A stretch of 6,171 bases of DNA from Nitrososphaeria archaeon (lineage in GTDB: Archaea > Thermoproteota > Nitrososphaeria > JACIWG01): NCBI GenBank assembly GCA_029776125.1, contig JARVJS010000132.1, positions 1-6,171 on the forward strand, in the 5' to 3' direction. Positions 1-4,802 of the stretch are shown here, one piece after another. A model generated the notes under the pieces. The model was given only the letters and a program-made list of their open reading frames with translations. It did not search any database and was not told where the DNA came from. How positions within the stretch are numbered: the first letter of the stretch is position 1; every line of letters starts with the position of its first letter. Made by a program: the position numbers and the translations under genes.

Positions 1-16
1 AATACAATTTATGATG

Positions 17-40
17 CGAGAAGAAAACTCTTGCTTCTCG
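17..40. repeat. Short inverted repeat (7-bp stem, 10-nt loop)
   Basis: CGAGAAG (17-23) and CTTCTCG (34-40) are exact reverse complements separated by 10 bases. The element begins 11 bases after the stop of the platform-protein gene on the minus strand. In that orientation its loop ends in TTTT, but no U-tract follows the stem, so it is not a classical terminator. It could be a 3'-end RNA structure, a protein site, or chance. The window ends 16 bases further on, so any downstream gene is out of view. Confidence 0.35.
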
Positions 41-51
41 GGAACCAGAAG

Positions 52-861
52 CTAGTCAGAAGACTTTTTGACAGAAATCATTTGAGCCTTTTCAAGAAAC
101 TGTTTTATCCTGAATTTTAGATCGTTCTTTAAAACTTCTATCTGGTGGCTCATGTAGGTTAGAAGATTTCCTCCCGTTGCATATATTCCCGCGTATCCGT
201 CCAAAAATCTTCTGTAGACCGTAGCCTTCGTGTTTGAAGCCCTTTCTCTCAAAGAATTGTATAAGTTTTTAGAATGTATAAGGAGGTCTGTGAGTATTAT
301 TTTCGCTTCTGTCCTAATCCATTTAAAGAGTCTTCCGTTAATCACATGATTTAATGCATAATCTATATTTCTTCCACTTTCTTGGCAAATGTATTCTGTG
401 AATGCAAAAAATACCAGTTCATTATATATTCCTCTATCCTTCTCTCCTTTCAAAAGAAGGTAGTCTATGTAGGGATACAATATGCTGGTAAAGCTTAATA
501 TTCCAAAAAATACTATAATCAGATTACTGAAAGCATACGCTAAAATTAAGGATGCAGCTAAAGAAAACATACTGAATAATATGGATTTGTAAACTATTTC
601 TCCAATATATTCTAGGAGCCCCTCTGAGCCCTTCTCAACACTAATACTCTTATACTTTGGTATAAGGTCTGAAGCCATATCATACACAATTTTCTCAAAG
701 AATCTTAAGCCTAAAATTTTATTCTTGAAAAGAATGTTCACTTTCCCAAACCATTTTCCAGCATGTCCATCTTTTTCTAAAATCAGTAGTATAAGATTAG
801 CTATACCCGTGAATATCATTACATAAAATAATAGTATGCTAGCATCCAAAGTTATCACCAT
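52..861 (-). CDS. GspF/TadC-type pilus assembly platform membrane protein, short form
   Basis: Likely inner platform protein of a type IV pilus-like machine, the membrane partner of the ATPase encoded immediately upstream. The 269 residues show an N-terminal membrane helix (about 7-28), a basic cytoplasmic stretch, a hydrophobic hairpin (about 92-137), then a helical region (about 140-258). That region has T2SSF-like features: an E-L-x-F-F-x-x-x start (148 on), E161-S-G-x-x-I-D-x-A-L, and a G-Y-x-x-I-x-x-x-G-G-N segment (222-232). Archaeal ArlJ-type homologues are usually about twice as long, and T2SSF units normally end in further membrane helices. Here the protein stops at TAG in a hydrophilic tail. 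The gene overlaps the ATPase by 23 bases. ATG at 861 gives the longest form. A TTG at 847-849 preceded by GGTGAT with 4-nt spacing gives 265 residues and may be the true start. Family assignment is fairly secure; specific function is inferred. Confidence 0.75.
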   Translation of the reverse strand: MVITLDASILLFYVMIFTGIANLILLILEKDGHAGKWFGKVNILFKNKILGLRFFEKIVYDMASDLIPKYKSISVEKGSEGLLEYIGEIVYKSILFSMFSLAASLILAYAFSNLIIVFFGILSFTSILYPYIDYLLLKGEKDRGIYNELVFFAFTEYICQESGRNIDYALNHVINGRLFKWIRTEAKIILTDLLIHSKNLYNSLRERASNTKATVYRRFLDGYAGIYATGGNLLTYMSHQIEVLKNDLKFRIKQFLEKAQMISVKKSSD

Positions 862-2386
862 AAAATCTTAAAAGGTGTGTCTGAAGCTGCTCGAATGTAT
901 ATGCCTTATGGTATACAATGCTTTCAAGAAATTCTCTTTTTTTAAACACTTTAATTGTGTAATCGTCTTTTTTATCAAGGAGTCTGCTCCTTGATACTAT
1001 TTTATCAAGCCCTATATCTTCTCCATCAACACTATAATCGTATAATATATTACTCTTGAAGGATCCGCTTTCTGCAAAATATGGTTCTTCTATTGAAGTA
1101 ACTTTTCTTAGAATTTTTCCATTAGAATCTTTAACATTCGATAGGAACACAATACACTTTATAGTCTGTAGAAAAGATTCTTCTACAGAAAGAGGTTTCC
1201 CCTTCATTCTACTTAAAAGTTCTTGAAAGCTTCCAGAATGAAATGTTGTTATGCAGCCTAACCCAGTTCCCGCTGCCTGAACAAGCGCCTGAATTTCAGC
1301 TCCTCTAACCTCACCCAGTGCTATATAGTCTGAGGAGCTTCTCAGAGAAAGTAGTGTTAGATCAATTAGGCTAATATCGTTTGCTCCAGCCTGTAAGCTT
1401 TTTCTAGTAACTAGCCTTTGCCAGTTAACCCTTTTCCCTAATGCAATTTCTGCAGTATCTTCTATTGTTAGAATCTTGTATCTTAAATCTATAAGCTGTA
1501 ATAGTGTTGAAAGGAGTGTTGTCTTCCCTGAACCCATCGAACCACTTATAATTATAAAATTTCTATCTTCCAAAACCTGCCAAAGGTATGCGCCCAAATC
1601 CTCGTTTAAGGTCCTATATGAGATAAGTTTGGCTATGGTCCAGGGATTTTTAGGAAACTTTCTTATCGAAAATGTGGAGGAGGGCAATGTTATCTCGTTT
1701 TTGAACGTCAACATTATTCTATGACCTTCACGTGTAGTGATCTCTGATGCTGGTGAAAGAATATTCACTCCTTTACCATGTTTTGACGCAATCTTTTGCA
1801 CTAAGGCATCAAGTTCTTCCTCAAAAAGCACAATATTTGTGCTCATCCAATTATATCCTGAATACTCTCTATGTTTAACAAGCACTGGCTGATCAAATGC
1901 TGAGCATGAAATGTCTGTAACATTATCGTCAGCCATAAGAGGCTCCAATACGCTATAGCCTGATACCTCGCGGAAGATGATTTCTGCAAAAAGTTTAACC
2001 TTACGCGAATCAACAGATAACCCGGCCTCTTTAACAATCTCAAAAATCTTATCCTCCAAAAAATCTATACCATGCACATTTTCGTTAAAATTTGTTGAAG
2101 ATAAAAGGTATCCAAGAACAATAGTAAAACATTTCCTATCATTGTCATCAAAGTTAGGTTCCCTAACATAATAGTACCCAAAACCATTACAATCAAAAAC
2201 ATACACAATAGGCTTATACACTTCACCCAAATCAAGAATATAACTGTCAACAAGTTTACCTCTGGCATCAGAAAAATCTAGAAACCTAATCCTGCTGCCT
2301 AACGCTTGAGCAAAAAGTCTTTCCCTAAACTTTTCTTCGGGCTCCTTCCAAAAAACGTCAGCCAACAATCCCTTACTTGTCTTCAT
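839..2386 (-). CDS. Type II/IV secretion (GspE/VirB11-family) ATPase of an archaeal type IV pilus-like system
   Basis: Hexameric cytoplasmic ATPase expected to power pilin insertion or extraction through the platform protein. In the 515-residue form the N-terminal domain carries the family's G-Y-S-V-L-E-P-L-M-x-D-x-x-V-T-D-I block (143-159) and an S-x-R-K-F motif (240-244). The motor domain has Walker A GSMGSGKTT (282-290), an Asp box T-I-E-D-T (307-311), Walker B DYIALGEVRG (353-362, catalytic Glu359) and a His box T-T-F-H-S-G (380-385), so it looks catalytically intact. About 90 residues after the motor core form a variable tail. Length fits archaeal ArlI/UpsE/AapE-type ATPases. I chose ATG 2386 because a TATA-like CTTAAAAG sits at -32 to -25 from it with no ribosome site, as expected for a leaderless mRNA; an adjacent TTG at 2389 would add one residue. 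The pilins upstream and platform gene downstream support an assembly role. Pilus versus archaellum-like function is not resolved; no other archaellum genes are visible. Confidence 0.93.
   Translation of the reverse strand: MKTSKGLLADVFWKEPEEKFRERLFAQALGSRIRFLDFSDARGKLVDSYILDLGEVYKPIVYVFDCNGFGYYYVREPNFDDNDRKCFTIVLGYLLSSTNFNENVHGIDFLEDKIFEIVKEAGLSVDSRKVKLFAEIIFREVSGYSVLEPLMADDNVTDISCSAFDQPVLVKHREYSGYNWMSTNIVLFEEELDALVQKIASKHGKGVNILSPASEITTREGHRIMLTFKNEITLPSSTFSIRKFPKNPWTIAKLISYRTLNEDLGAYLWQVLEDRNFIIISGSMGSGKTTLLSTLLQLIDLRYKILTIEDTAEIALGKRVNWQRLVTRKSLQAGANDISLIDLTLLSLRSSSDYIALGEVRGAEIQALVQAAGTGLGCITTFHSGSFQELLSRMKGKPLSVEESFLQTIKCIVFLSNVKDSNGKILRKVTSIEEPYFAESGSFKSNILYDYSVDGEDIGLDKIVSRSRLLDKKDDYTIKVFKKREFLESIVYHKAYTFEQLQTHLLRFYGDNFGC
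854..859 (-). promoter_or_regulatory. Ribosome binding site GGTGAT for a TTG start at 849
   Basis: On the minus strand GGTGAT is followed by AACT and then an in-frame TTG (849-847) of the platform gene. This is the same hexamer and 4-nt spacing as before the TTG start at 3751. It lies inside the ATPase stop region and favours a coupled TTG start over the ATG at 861, which has no such signal upstream. Confidence 0.5.
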
Positions 2387-2410
2387 CAAAAGAAAAAACG
2401 TTAGAAAAGT

Positions 2411-2418
2411 CTTTTAAG
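2411..2418 (-). promoter_or_regulatory. Archaeal TATA box for the ATPase-platform transcript
   Basis: CTTAAAAG on the minus strand lies at -32 to -25 relative to ATG 2386. No Shine-Dalgarno-like sequence precedes that ATG. This spacing is the hallmark of a leaderless archaeal transcript, so the ATPase gene probably has its own promoter separate from the pilins. Confidence 0.6.
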
Positions 2419-2419
2419 C

Positions 2420-2445
2420 AAAAAAATTTTGGGCGCCAGTCCCCA
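2420..2445 (-). terminator. U-tract terminator after the pilin genes
   Basis: On the minus strand the second pilin stop is followed by a GC-rich stretch with a weak 4-bp TGGG/CCCA stem (2442-2445 and 2430-2433), then AAAA and seven T (2426-2420). Archaeal termination relies mainly on such U-tracts. It sits directly before the ATPase promoter, so pilin transcripts may be at least partly terminated here, giving more pilin than machinery mRNA. Confidence 0.5.
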
Positions 2446-2449
2446 CAGT

Positions 2450-2875
2450 TTAGGGCAATGCAATACCTTCTGCAATAGCATATCCTACTAATTCATCATC
2501 TATTCTCGCTGTGACAAAAATGTTATATCTTAATCCTGCAATCAAGCTTGAACATTTTACTTTTATCACCTTTTCCATTCCAGGCTCTAACAGTATGCTA
2601 TTTCCTTTTGTTATGCTTAGATTTTCACTTCTACCATACTCGCTTACCGCCTCAATGGAAACTTCTACAGCTACATTTCCAATATTCTTTACCATAACAT
2701 TTACTTCTTGTGCGCCAGCAGCTATGGTCGTGTCTGTGCAAACAATCTTTACAACCTGGCTCGTTGATAAAATTGAACTACTATACATTGAATATGCTCC
2801 AACAGCTGTAGTAAGCCCCAAAATTAGGAATAAAATTTCCGTCAGAACACGAGAAAGAGCCATTCTCTTTTTCAT
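2450..2875 (-). CDS. Prepilin-like protein 1 (class III signal peptide, archaeal pilin)
   Basis: Predicted filament subunit. The 141-residue form starts M-K-K-R-M-A then L-S-R-V-L-T-E-I. The basic tip, small residue A6 before the hydrophobic helix, and following helix (about 7-29) fit cleavage by an archaeal prepilin peptidase after A6. The remaining ~110 residues are rich in alternating hydrophobic strands (VNVMVKNIGN, VIKVKC, NIFVTARI), typical of the Ig-like head of archaeal pilins. It shares LSRVLTEI-(I/L)-FL, TTA-(I/V)-GAY and a VKN(I/V)G segment with its neighbour at 2886-3314, so the two are tandem paralogues. I chose ATG 2875 because GGGTG lies 6 nt upstream; a GTG at 2884 would add three residues but would use part of that ribosome site as its codon. 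The gap to the upstream pilin stop is 10 bases, indicating one transcript. Major versus minor subunit status is unknown. Confidence 0.82.
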   Translation of the reverse strand: MKKRMALSRVLTEILFLILGLTTAVGAYSMYSSSILSTSQVVKIVCTDTTIAAGAQEVNVMVKNIGNVAVEVSIEAVSEYGRSENLSITKGNSILLEPGMEKVIKVKCSSLIAGLRYNIFVTARIDDELVGYAIAEGIALP

Positions 2876-2881
2876 GAATAG

Positions 2882-2886
2882 CACCC
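2882..2886 (-). promoter_or_regulatory. Ribosome binding site GGGTG deciding the start of prepilin 1
   Basis: GGGTG on the minus strand ends 6 nt before ATG 2875 and overlaps the TAG stop of the preceding pilin. It matches the archaeal anti-Shine-Dalgarno core (GGTG). It supports ATG 2875 rather than the GTG at 2884-2882, which is inside this motif. Confidence 0.55.
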
Positions 2887-3314
2887 TAAGGTTTAGCTGT
2901 CACAGTATAAGTTGTAGTATATAATATTGTCTGCCTGTCCACATCTAAAACCTTTATAACAACCGTGTACTGCTTACCAGCAACAATGTTATTCAAACTT
3001 AATTCAAAAGTTTTCCCTGCACCTGGTGGTACAGTGATATCTGGAAATTCTTTTTCCGCATCCAATATTGTTATACTTATTGCTTGAATAACTGTCGTGC
3101 CAACATTTTTTATAGTAACGTATGCTTTATTCTGTGACGCTATAATGTCCACCTGTTCTACTGTAATTTTTGTTGTCCCACTCATGTTTGAACTATAACC
3201 ATTATAGAGCGTGTAAGCCCCTATGGCCGTGGTCGTTGCTAATAGCAGGAATATTATTTCTGTGAGGACTCGGCTTAAACCTTTTCTTTTGCTAAACAAT
3301 TTTTTTGTTTGCAT
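2886..3314 (-). CDS. Prepilin-like protein 2 (class III signal peptide, archaeal pilin)
   Basis: Predicted filament subunit and first gene of the minus-strand cluster. The 142 residues begin with a strongly basic leader (K4, K5, K9, R10, K11) ending in G12, followed by L-S-R-V-L-T-E-I-I-F and a hydrophobic helix to about residue 38. This fits prepilin-peptidase cleavage after G12. The rest reads as a beta-rich head (AYVTIKNVG, ISITILD, TFELSL, YTVVIKV, YTTTYTV). There is one N-x-S sequon at N43, just beyond the helix, which could be glycosylated outside the cell. It is a clear paralogue of the next gene (2450-2875). No ribosome site precedes ATG 3314, but a TATA-like box lies at -33 to -26, so the mRNA is probably leaderless. 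Identification as a pilin rests on the leader, helix and the ATPase/platform neighbours. Confidence 0.83.
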   Translation of the reverse strand: MQTKKLFSKRKGLSRVLTEIIFLLLATTTAIGAYTLYNGYSSNMSGTTKITVEQVDIIASQNKAYVTIKNVGTTVIQAISITILDAEKEFPDITVPPGAGKTFELSLNNIVAGKQYTVVIKVLDVDRQTILYTTTYTVTAKP

Positions 3315-3339
3315 GCAAGAAAACTTTTGTTTACAGAAA

Positions 3340-3347
3340 TTTTTAAG
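3340..3347 (-). promoter_or_regulatory. TATA box of the pilin operon (leaderless)
   Basis: CTTAAAAA on the minus strand occupies -33 to -26 relative to ATG 3314, with no Shine-Dalgarno-like motif in between. It is nearly identical to the ATPase promoter box at 2411-2418 and touches the palindrome at 3347-3362. Confidence 0.62.
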
Positions 3348-3362
3348 CCAATTTAAGTTGGC
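3347..3362. promoter_or_regulatory. 16-bp near-perfect palindrome between divergent promoters, candidate operator
   Basis: GCCAATTTAAGTTGGC pairs with its own reverse complement at 7 of 8 positions; only 3352/3357 mismatch. One end touches the minus-strand TATA box (3340-3347) and the other stops one base before the plus-strand box (3364-3371), covering both positions where the TFB-recognition element would lie. A dimeric regulator bound here could block or recruit factors at both promoters together. No regulator gene is in the window, so binding is an inference. Confidence 0.5.
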
Positions 3363-3363
3363 G

Positions 3364-3371
3364 CTTTTATC
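3364..3371 (+). promoter_or_regulatory. TATA box of the plus-strand operon
   Basis: CTTTTATC is AT-rich and correctly placed to start transcription at about 3390-3395, giving a very short leader before the GTGAT site (3393-3397) and the TTG start at 3403. It is divergent from, and 16 bp away from, the pilin operon box. It is a weaker match than the minus-strand boxes. Confidence 0.4.
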
Positions 3372-3392
3372 CCCATTCTATCATCATATCTT

Positions 3393-3397
3393 GTGAT
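3393..3397 (+). promoter_or_regulatory. Ribosome binding site GTGAT before the TTG start at 3403
   Basis: GTGAT followed by 5 nt and TTG repeats the arrangement GGTGATATAG-TTG seen before the next gene at 3751. It supports TTG 3403 as the start of the first plus-strand gene, where no ATG is available. Confidence 0.45.
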
Positions 3398-3402
3398 ATA
3401 AT

Positions 3403-3750
3403 TTGAAGTCTGTGTTTGATGAAATATTGTGTCTAGTTACTCTAATAGTAGTATTGTCTCCGTTAACGGCAATTAAAATCCCTTCACCTGAAGATCGTTC
3501 AAATGTTCTTCAAATAGAATTATTCGGCTACCTTAATTCTGACAAATGTACCATAATATTTTTGAAGAACAATAGTCCATTCGAATATAATATTTCTAAA
3601 CTTATCGTAAACAATATAGAATATTCTCTACCTAAAACCCTCTGCCTAAAACCATATGATGTTACTAGAATATCTTTGCCAGCTAATTTATCAAAACTTT
3701 ACCACCTTACTTTAGTATGCGATTTTGGAGAAAATTTTAGGGTGATATAG
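3403..3750 (+). CDS. Small membrane-anchored beta-rich protein, possible minor pilin or pilus accessory protein
   Basis: Not recognised as a named family. The 115 residues begin M-K-S-V-F-D-E then a hydrophobic segment (about 8-24), followed by an apparently extracellular beta-rich domain (LQIELFGYL, CTIIFLKN, KLIVNNIEY, HLTLVCDFG). The layout of one N-terminal helix plus a strand-rich head is that of archaeal pilins and of the ArlF/ArlG stator proteins, but no clear prepilin cleavage site is visible. Cysteines at 49, 81 and 106 lie in the head and could form a disulfide. N-x-S sequons occur at N63 and N95. The start is TTG 3403 with GTGAT upstream; GTG 3412 is an alternative. It is first in a three-gene operon divergent from the pilins, and its stop is immediately followed by the next start. 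A pilus role is inferred from position and architecture. Confidence 0.7.
   Translation: MKSVFDEILCLVTLIVVLSPLTAIKIPSPEDRSNVLQIELFGYLNSDKCTIIFLKNNSPFEYNISKLIVNNIEYSLPKTLCLKPYDVTRISLPANLSKLYHLTLVCDFGENFRVI
3741..3746 (+). promoter_or_regulatory. Ribosome binding site GGTGAT deciding the TTG start at 3751
   Basis: GGTGAT lies within the last codons of the upstream gene, 4 nt before TTG 3751, which directly follows the TAG stop at 3748-3750. It is a strong match to the archaeal Shine-Dalgarno sequence and fixes this non-ATG start, implying coupled translation. Confidence 0.65.
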
Positions 3751-4155
3751 TTGACAAAAGCATTGTCCTCAGCAACAACACCACTATTAATATTAACGTT
3801 AACGATCATAACATCAACAATACTATATTCAGCCTCTACACAAACGTTAGGCAGCATAACATTTTCCCCAGAAACAGTATACAACATCGAAATATTGCAA
3901 ACGGTAAATGGTCCAACATCACAACTCATACTCTATAACCCAAACCCAGTACCAACAAAAATAACAGAAATACTACTAGAAAGCACCAGCACACCCTTCA
4001 TCCTAAAATACGCAAACATGACCCCATGCAAAGAAAACATTATACCACCAAACTCAATAGCAATACTTGAAATAGAAAAACCAATAGACAAACAAAAAAC
4101 AATATACCTAAAATCAGAAAACAAAATCATAGCATACTACACAAAGGGATCATAA
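3751..4155 (+). CDS. Prepilin-like protein 3, probable minor pilin
   Basis: Not matched to a named family. The 134 residues begin M-T-K-A-L-S-S then a hydrophobic helix (about 11-27). K3-A4-L5-S6 resembles the M-A-L-S and K-G-L-S junctions of the two pilins across the divergent promoter, so cleavage after A4 by the same peptidase is plausible. However, the leader has one basic residue only and there is a proline at 11. The head is strand-rich (YNIEILQTV, SQLILYNPNPVP, AILEIEK, KIIAYY). It starts at TTG 3751 with GGTGAT upstream and abuts both neighbours with zero intergenic bases. Base composition is unusual: in 4021-4140 I count 66 A, 27 C, 19 T and 8 G on the coding strand, unlike the gene before it. 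Role as an accessory subunit is an inference. Confidence 0.72.
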   Translation: MTKALSSATTPLLILTLTIITSTILYSASTQTLGSITFSPETVYNIEILQTVNGPTSQLILYNPNPVPTKITEILLESTSTPFILKYANMTPCKENIIPPNSIAILEIEKPIDKQKTIYLKSENKIIAYYTKGS

Positions 4156-4341
4156 ATGGCACAAAATCTAAACGAAACAATAACACTCTACATAGGCCTA
4201 CTCACAGCAACAATATTTCTTATCCTGCAGGAGCAAATAAACAGTACTACAGCAGCAATATTAACATTCATCCTAACCTCAATAACAATACTAAACTTCA
4301 TAAAAGTTTTTATATACAACAAGAAAGAGAAAAAAGAATAA
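4156..4341 (+). CDS. Small two-helix membrane protein, unknown function
   Basis: Not recognised. The 61 residues contain two hydrophobic segments (about 9-25 and 32-53) separated by a short polar turn Q-E-Q-I-N-S, and end in a strongly charged tail K-K-E-K-K-E. By the positive-inside rule the tail, and so probably both ends, face the cytoplasm. ATG 4156 follows the TAA of the previous gene with no gap, with a weak GGGAT site 5 nt upstream, so translation is likely coupled. It shares the A/C-rich, G-poor coding strand of the previous gene. Small hydrophobic proteins of this size can be holins, toxin-like peptides or complex subunits, but nothing here distinguishes these. Its operon position suggests a link to the putative pilus proteins. 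Confidence 0.65.
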   Translation: MAQNLNETITLYIGLLTATIFLILQEQINSTTAAILTFILTSITILNFIKVFIYNKKEKKE

Positions 4342-4348
4342 TTATAGG
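4341..4348 (+). promoter_or_regulatory. Possible TATA box of the tRNA-Lys gene
   Basis: ATTATAGG, starting at the last base of the preceding stop codon, is centred about 30 bases before the mature tRNA 5' end, suitable for transcription starting a few bases upstream of 4374. The sequence 4350-4357 (AAAATATA) is an alternative but rather close. Confidence 0.35.
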
Positions 4349-4373
4349 CAAAATATAGCCCAAAGCGAGAAAC

Positions 4374-4447
4374 GGGCCTGTAGCTCAGCCAGGTAGAGTA
4401 TCGGGCTTTTAACCCGAGGGTCCCGGGTCCGAATCCCGGCAGGCCCG
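4374..4447 (+). tRNA. tRNA-Lys(UUU)
   Basis: A full cloverleaf can be folded by eye. The acceptor stem is GGGCCTG (4374-4380) with CAGGCCC (4440-4446) and discriminator G4447. The D stem is GCTC/GAGT (4383-4386, 4396-4399). The anticodon stem is TCGGG/CCCGA (4401-4405, 4413-4417) with loop CTTTTAA and anticodon TTT at 4408-4410. The variable loop has 5 nt (4418-4422). The T stem is CCGGG/CCCGG (4423-4427, 4435-4439). There is no intron and the CCA is not encoded (CTA follows), so it must be added after transcription. It reads AAA and probably AAG lysine codons. It lies 32 bases after the last gene of the plus operon with no U-tract between, so read-through transcription is possible. Confidence 0.97.
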
Positions 4448-4460
4448 CTATAAAACTTTA

Positions 4461-4465
4461 TTTTT
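4461..4465 (+). terminator. Short U-tract after tRNA-Lys
   Basis: Five T in an AT-rich context begin 13 bases after the tRNA 3' end, consistent with U-tract termination of a short archaeal tRNA transcript. Confidence 0.4.
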
Positions 4466-4618
4466 AAGATAAAAGTAACAAAAAAGGCTAAATCTACTAC
4501 TATTTCTATCAAAATATAGTTGTTCAAAAGCAAATTCATTAGTCTTTTAAATAAATTAAATAATAGAAAATTGCATATTATATTTGTGAACTGTCTTTTG
4601 ATTGAGAAGTTAACCTTG

Positions 4619-4706
4619 CTTAAAAGGTTCATCCAATAACCAATGTTTTAGAATGAGATTTAAAATGAGCAGTTATAGTCTTGTTCTTTTTGTAATGTTA
4701 GTGTAA
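4619..4706 (+). promoter_or_regulatory. Orphan promoter-like site with a 17-codon ORF
   Basis: CTTAAAAG at 4619-4626, the same box as the ATPase promoter, sits at -34 to -27 from an ATG at 4653. That ATG opens a 17-codon ORF ending in TAA at 4704-4706, with a hydrophobic C-terminal half (S-L-V-L-F-V-M-L-V). The spacing is what a leaderless gene would show. In such AT-rich DNA this could be chance, and a small noncoding RNA starting near 4650 is equally possible. Confidence 0.2.
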
Positions 4707-4802
4707 CAAATTTTGGGAAAAATACAACGGAATTGTATAAAAGAACAAAAATTGTAAAAAACTATTTGATGTATTCAATTTAATAAACTAATTGATTTTT
4801 TT

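Noticed and set aside
1..54. Possible readthrough of the TAG stop of the platform gene (pyrrolysine or frameshift)
   Set aside because: The frame stays open to the window edge after TAG, but only for 17 codons, which are not hydrophobic as the missing helices would be. There is no slippery heptamer of the standard form, both shifted frames soon hit stops or stay hydrophilic, and nothing else points to pyrrolysine use.
2511..2924. A 137-codon plus-strand ORF opposite the first prepilin
   Set aside because: It is antisense to a well-supported pilin with a signal motif and ribosome site, crosses the junction of both pilin genes, and shows no recognisable domain.
3699..4130. Minus-strand ORFs opposite the plus-operon gene at 3751-4155
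   Set aside because: The plus-strand reading has a strong GGTGAT site, exact abutment with its neighbours and a membrane-helix-plus-head layout. The antisense frames are open because the plus strand is G-poor.
4374..4447. tRNA-Lys as an integration (attachment) site for a mobile element
   Set aside because: No integrase gene and no duplicate of the tRNA 3' end occur in the window, so there is no support for an insertion here.
4342..4632. A 96-codon minus-strand ORF containing G-P-A-G-I-R-T-R-D-P-R-V-K-S
   Set aside because: This peptide is the well-known antisense translation of a tRNA gene and recurs as a spurious protein in databases. It runs straight through tRNA-Lys and the AT-rich spacer and has no start signal.
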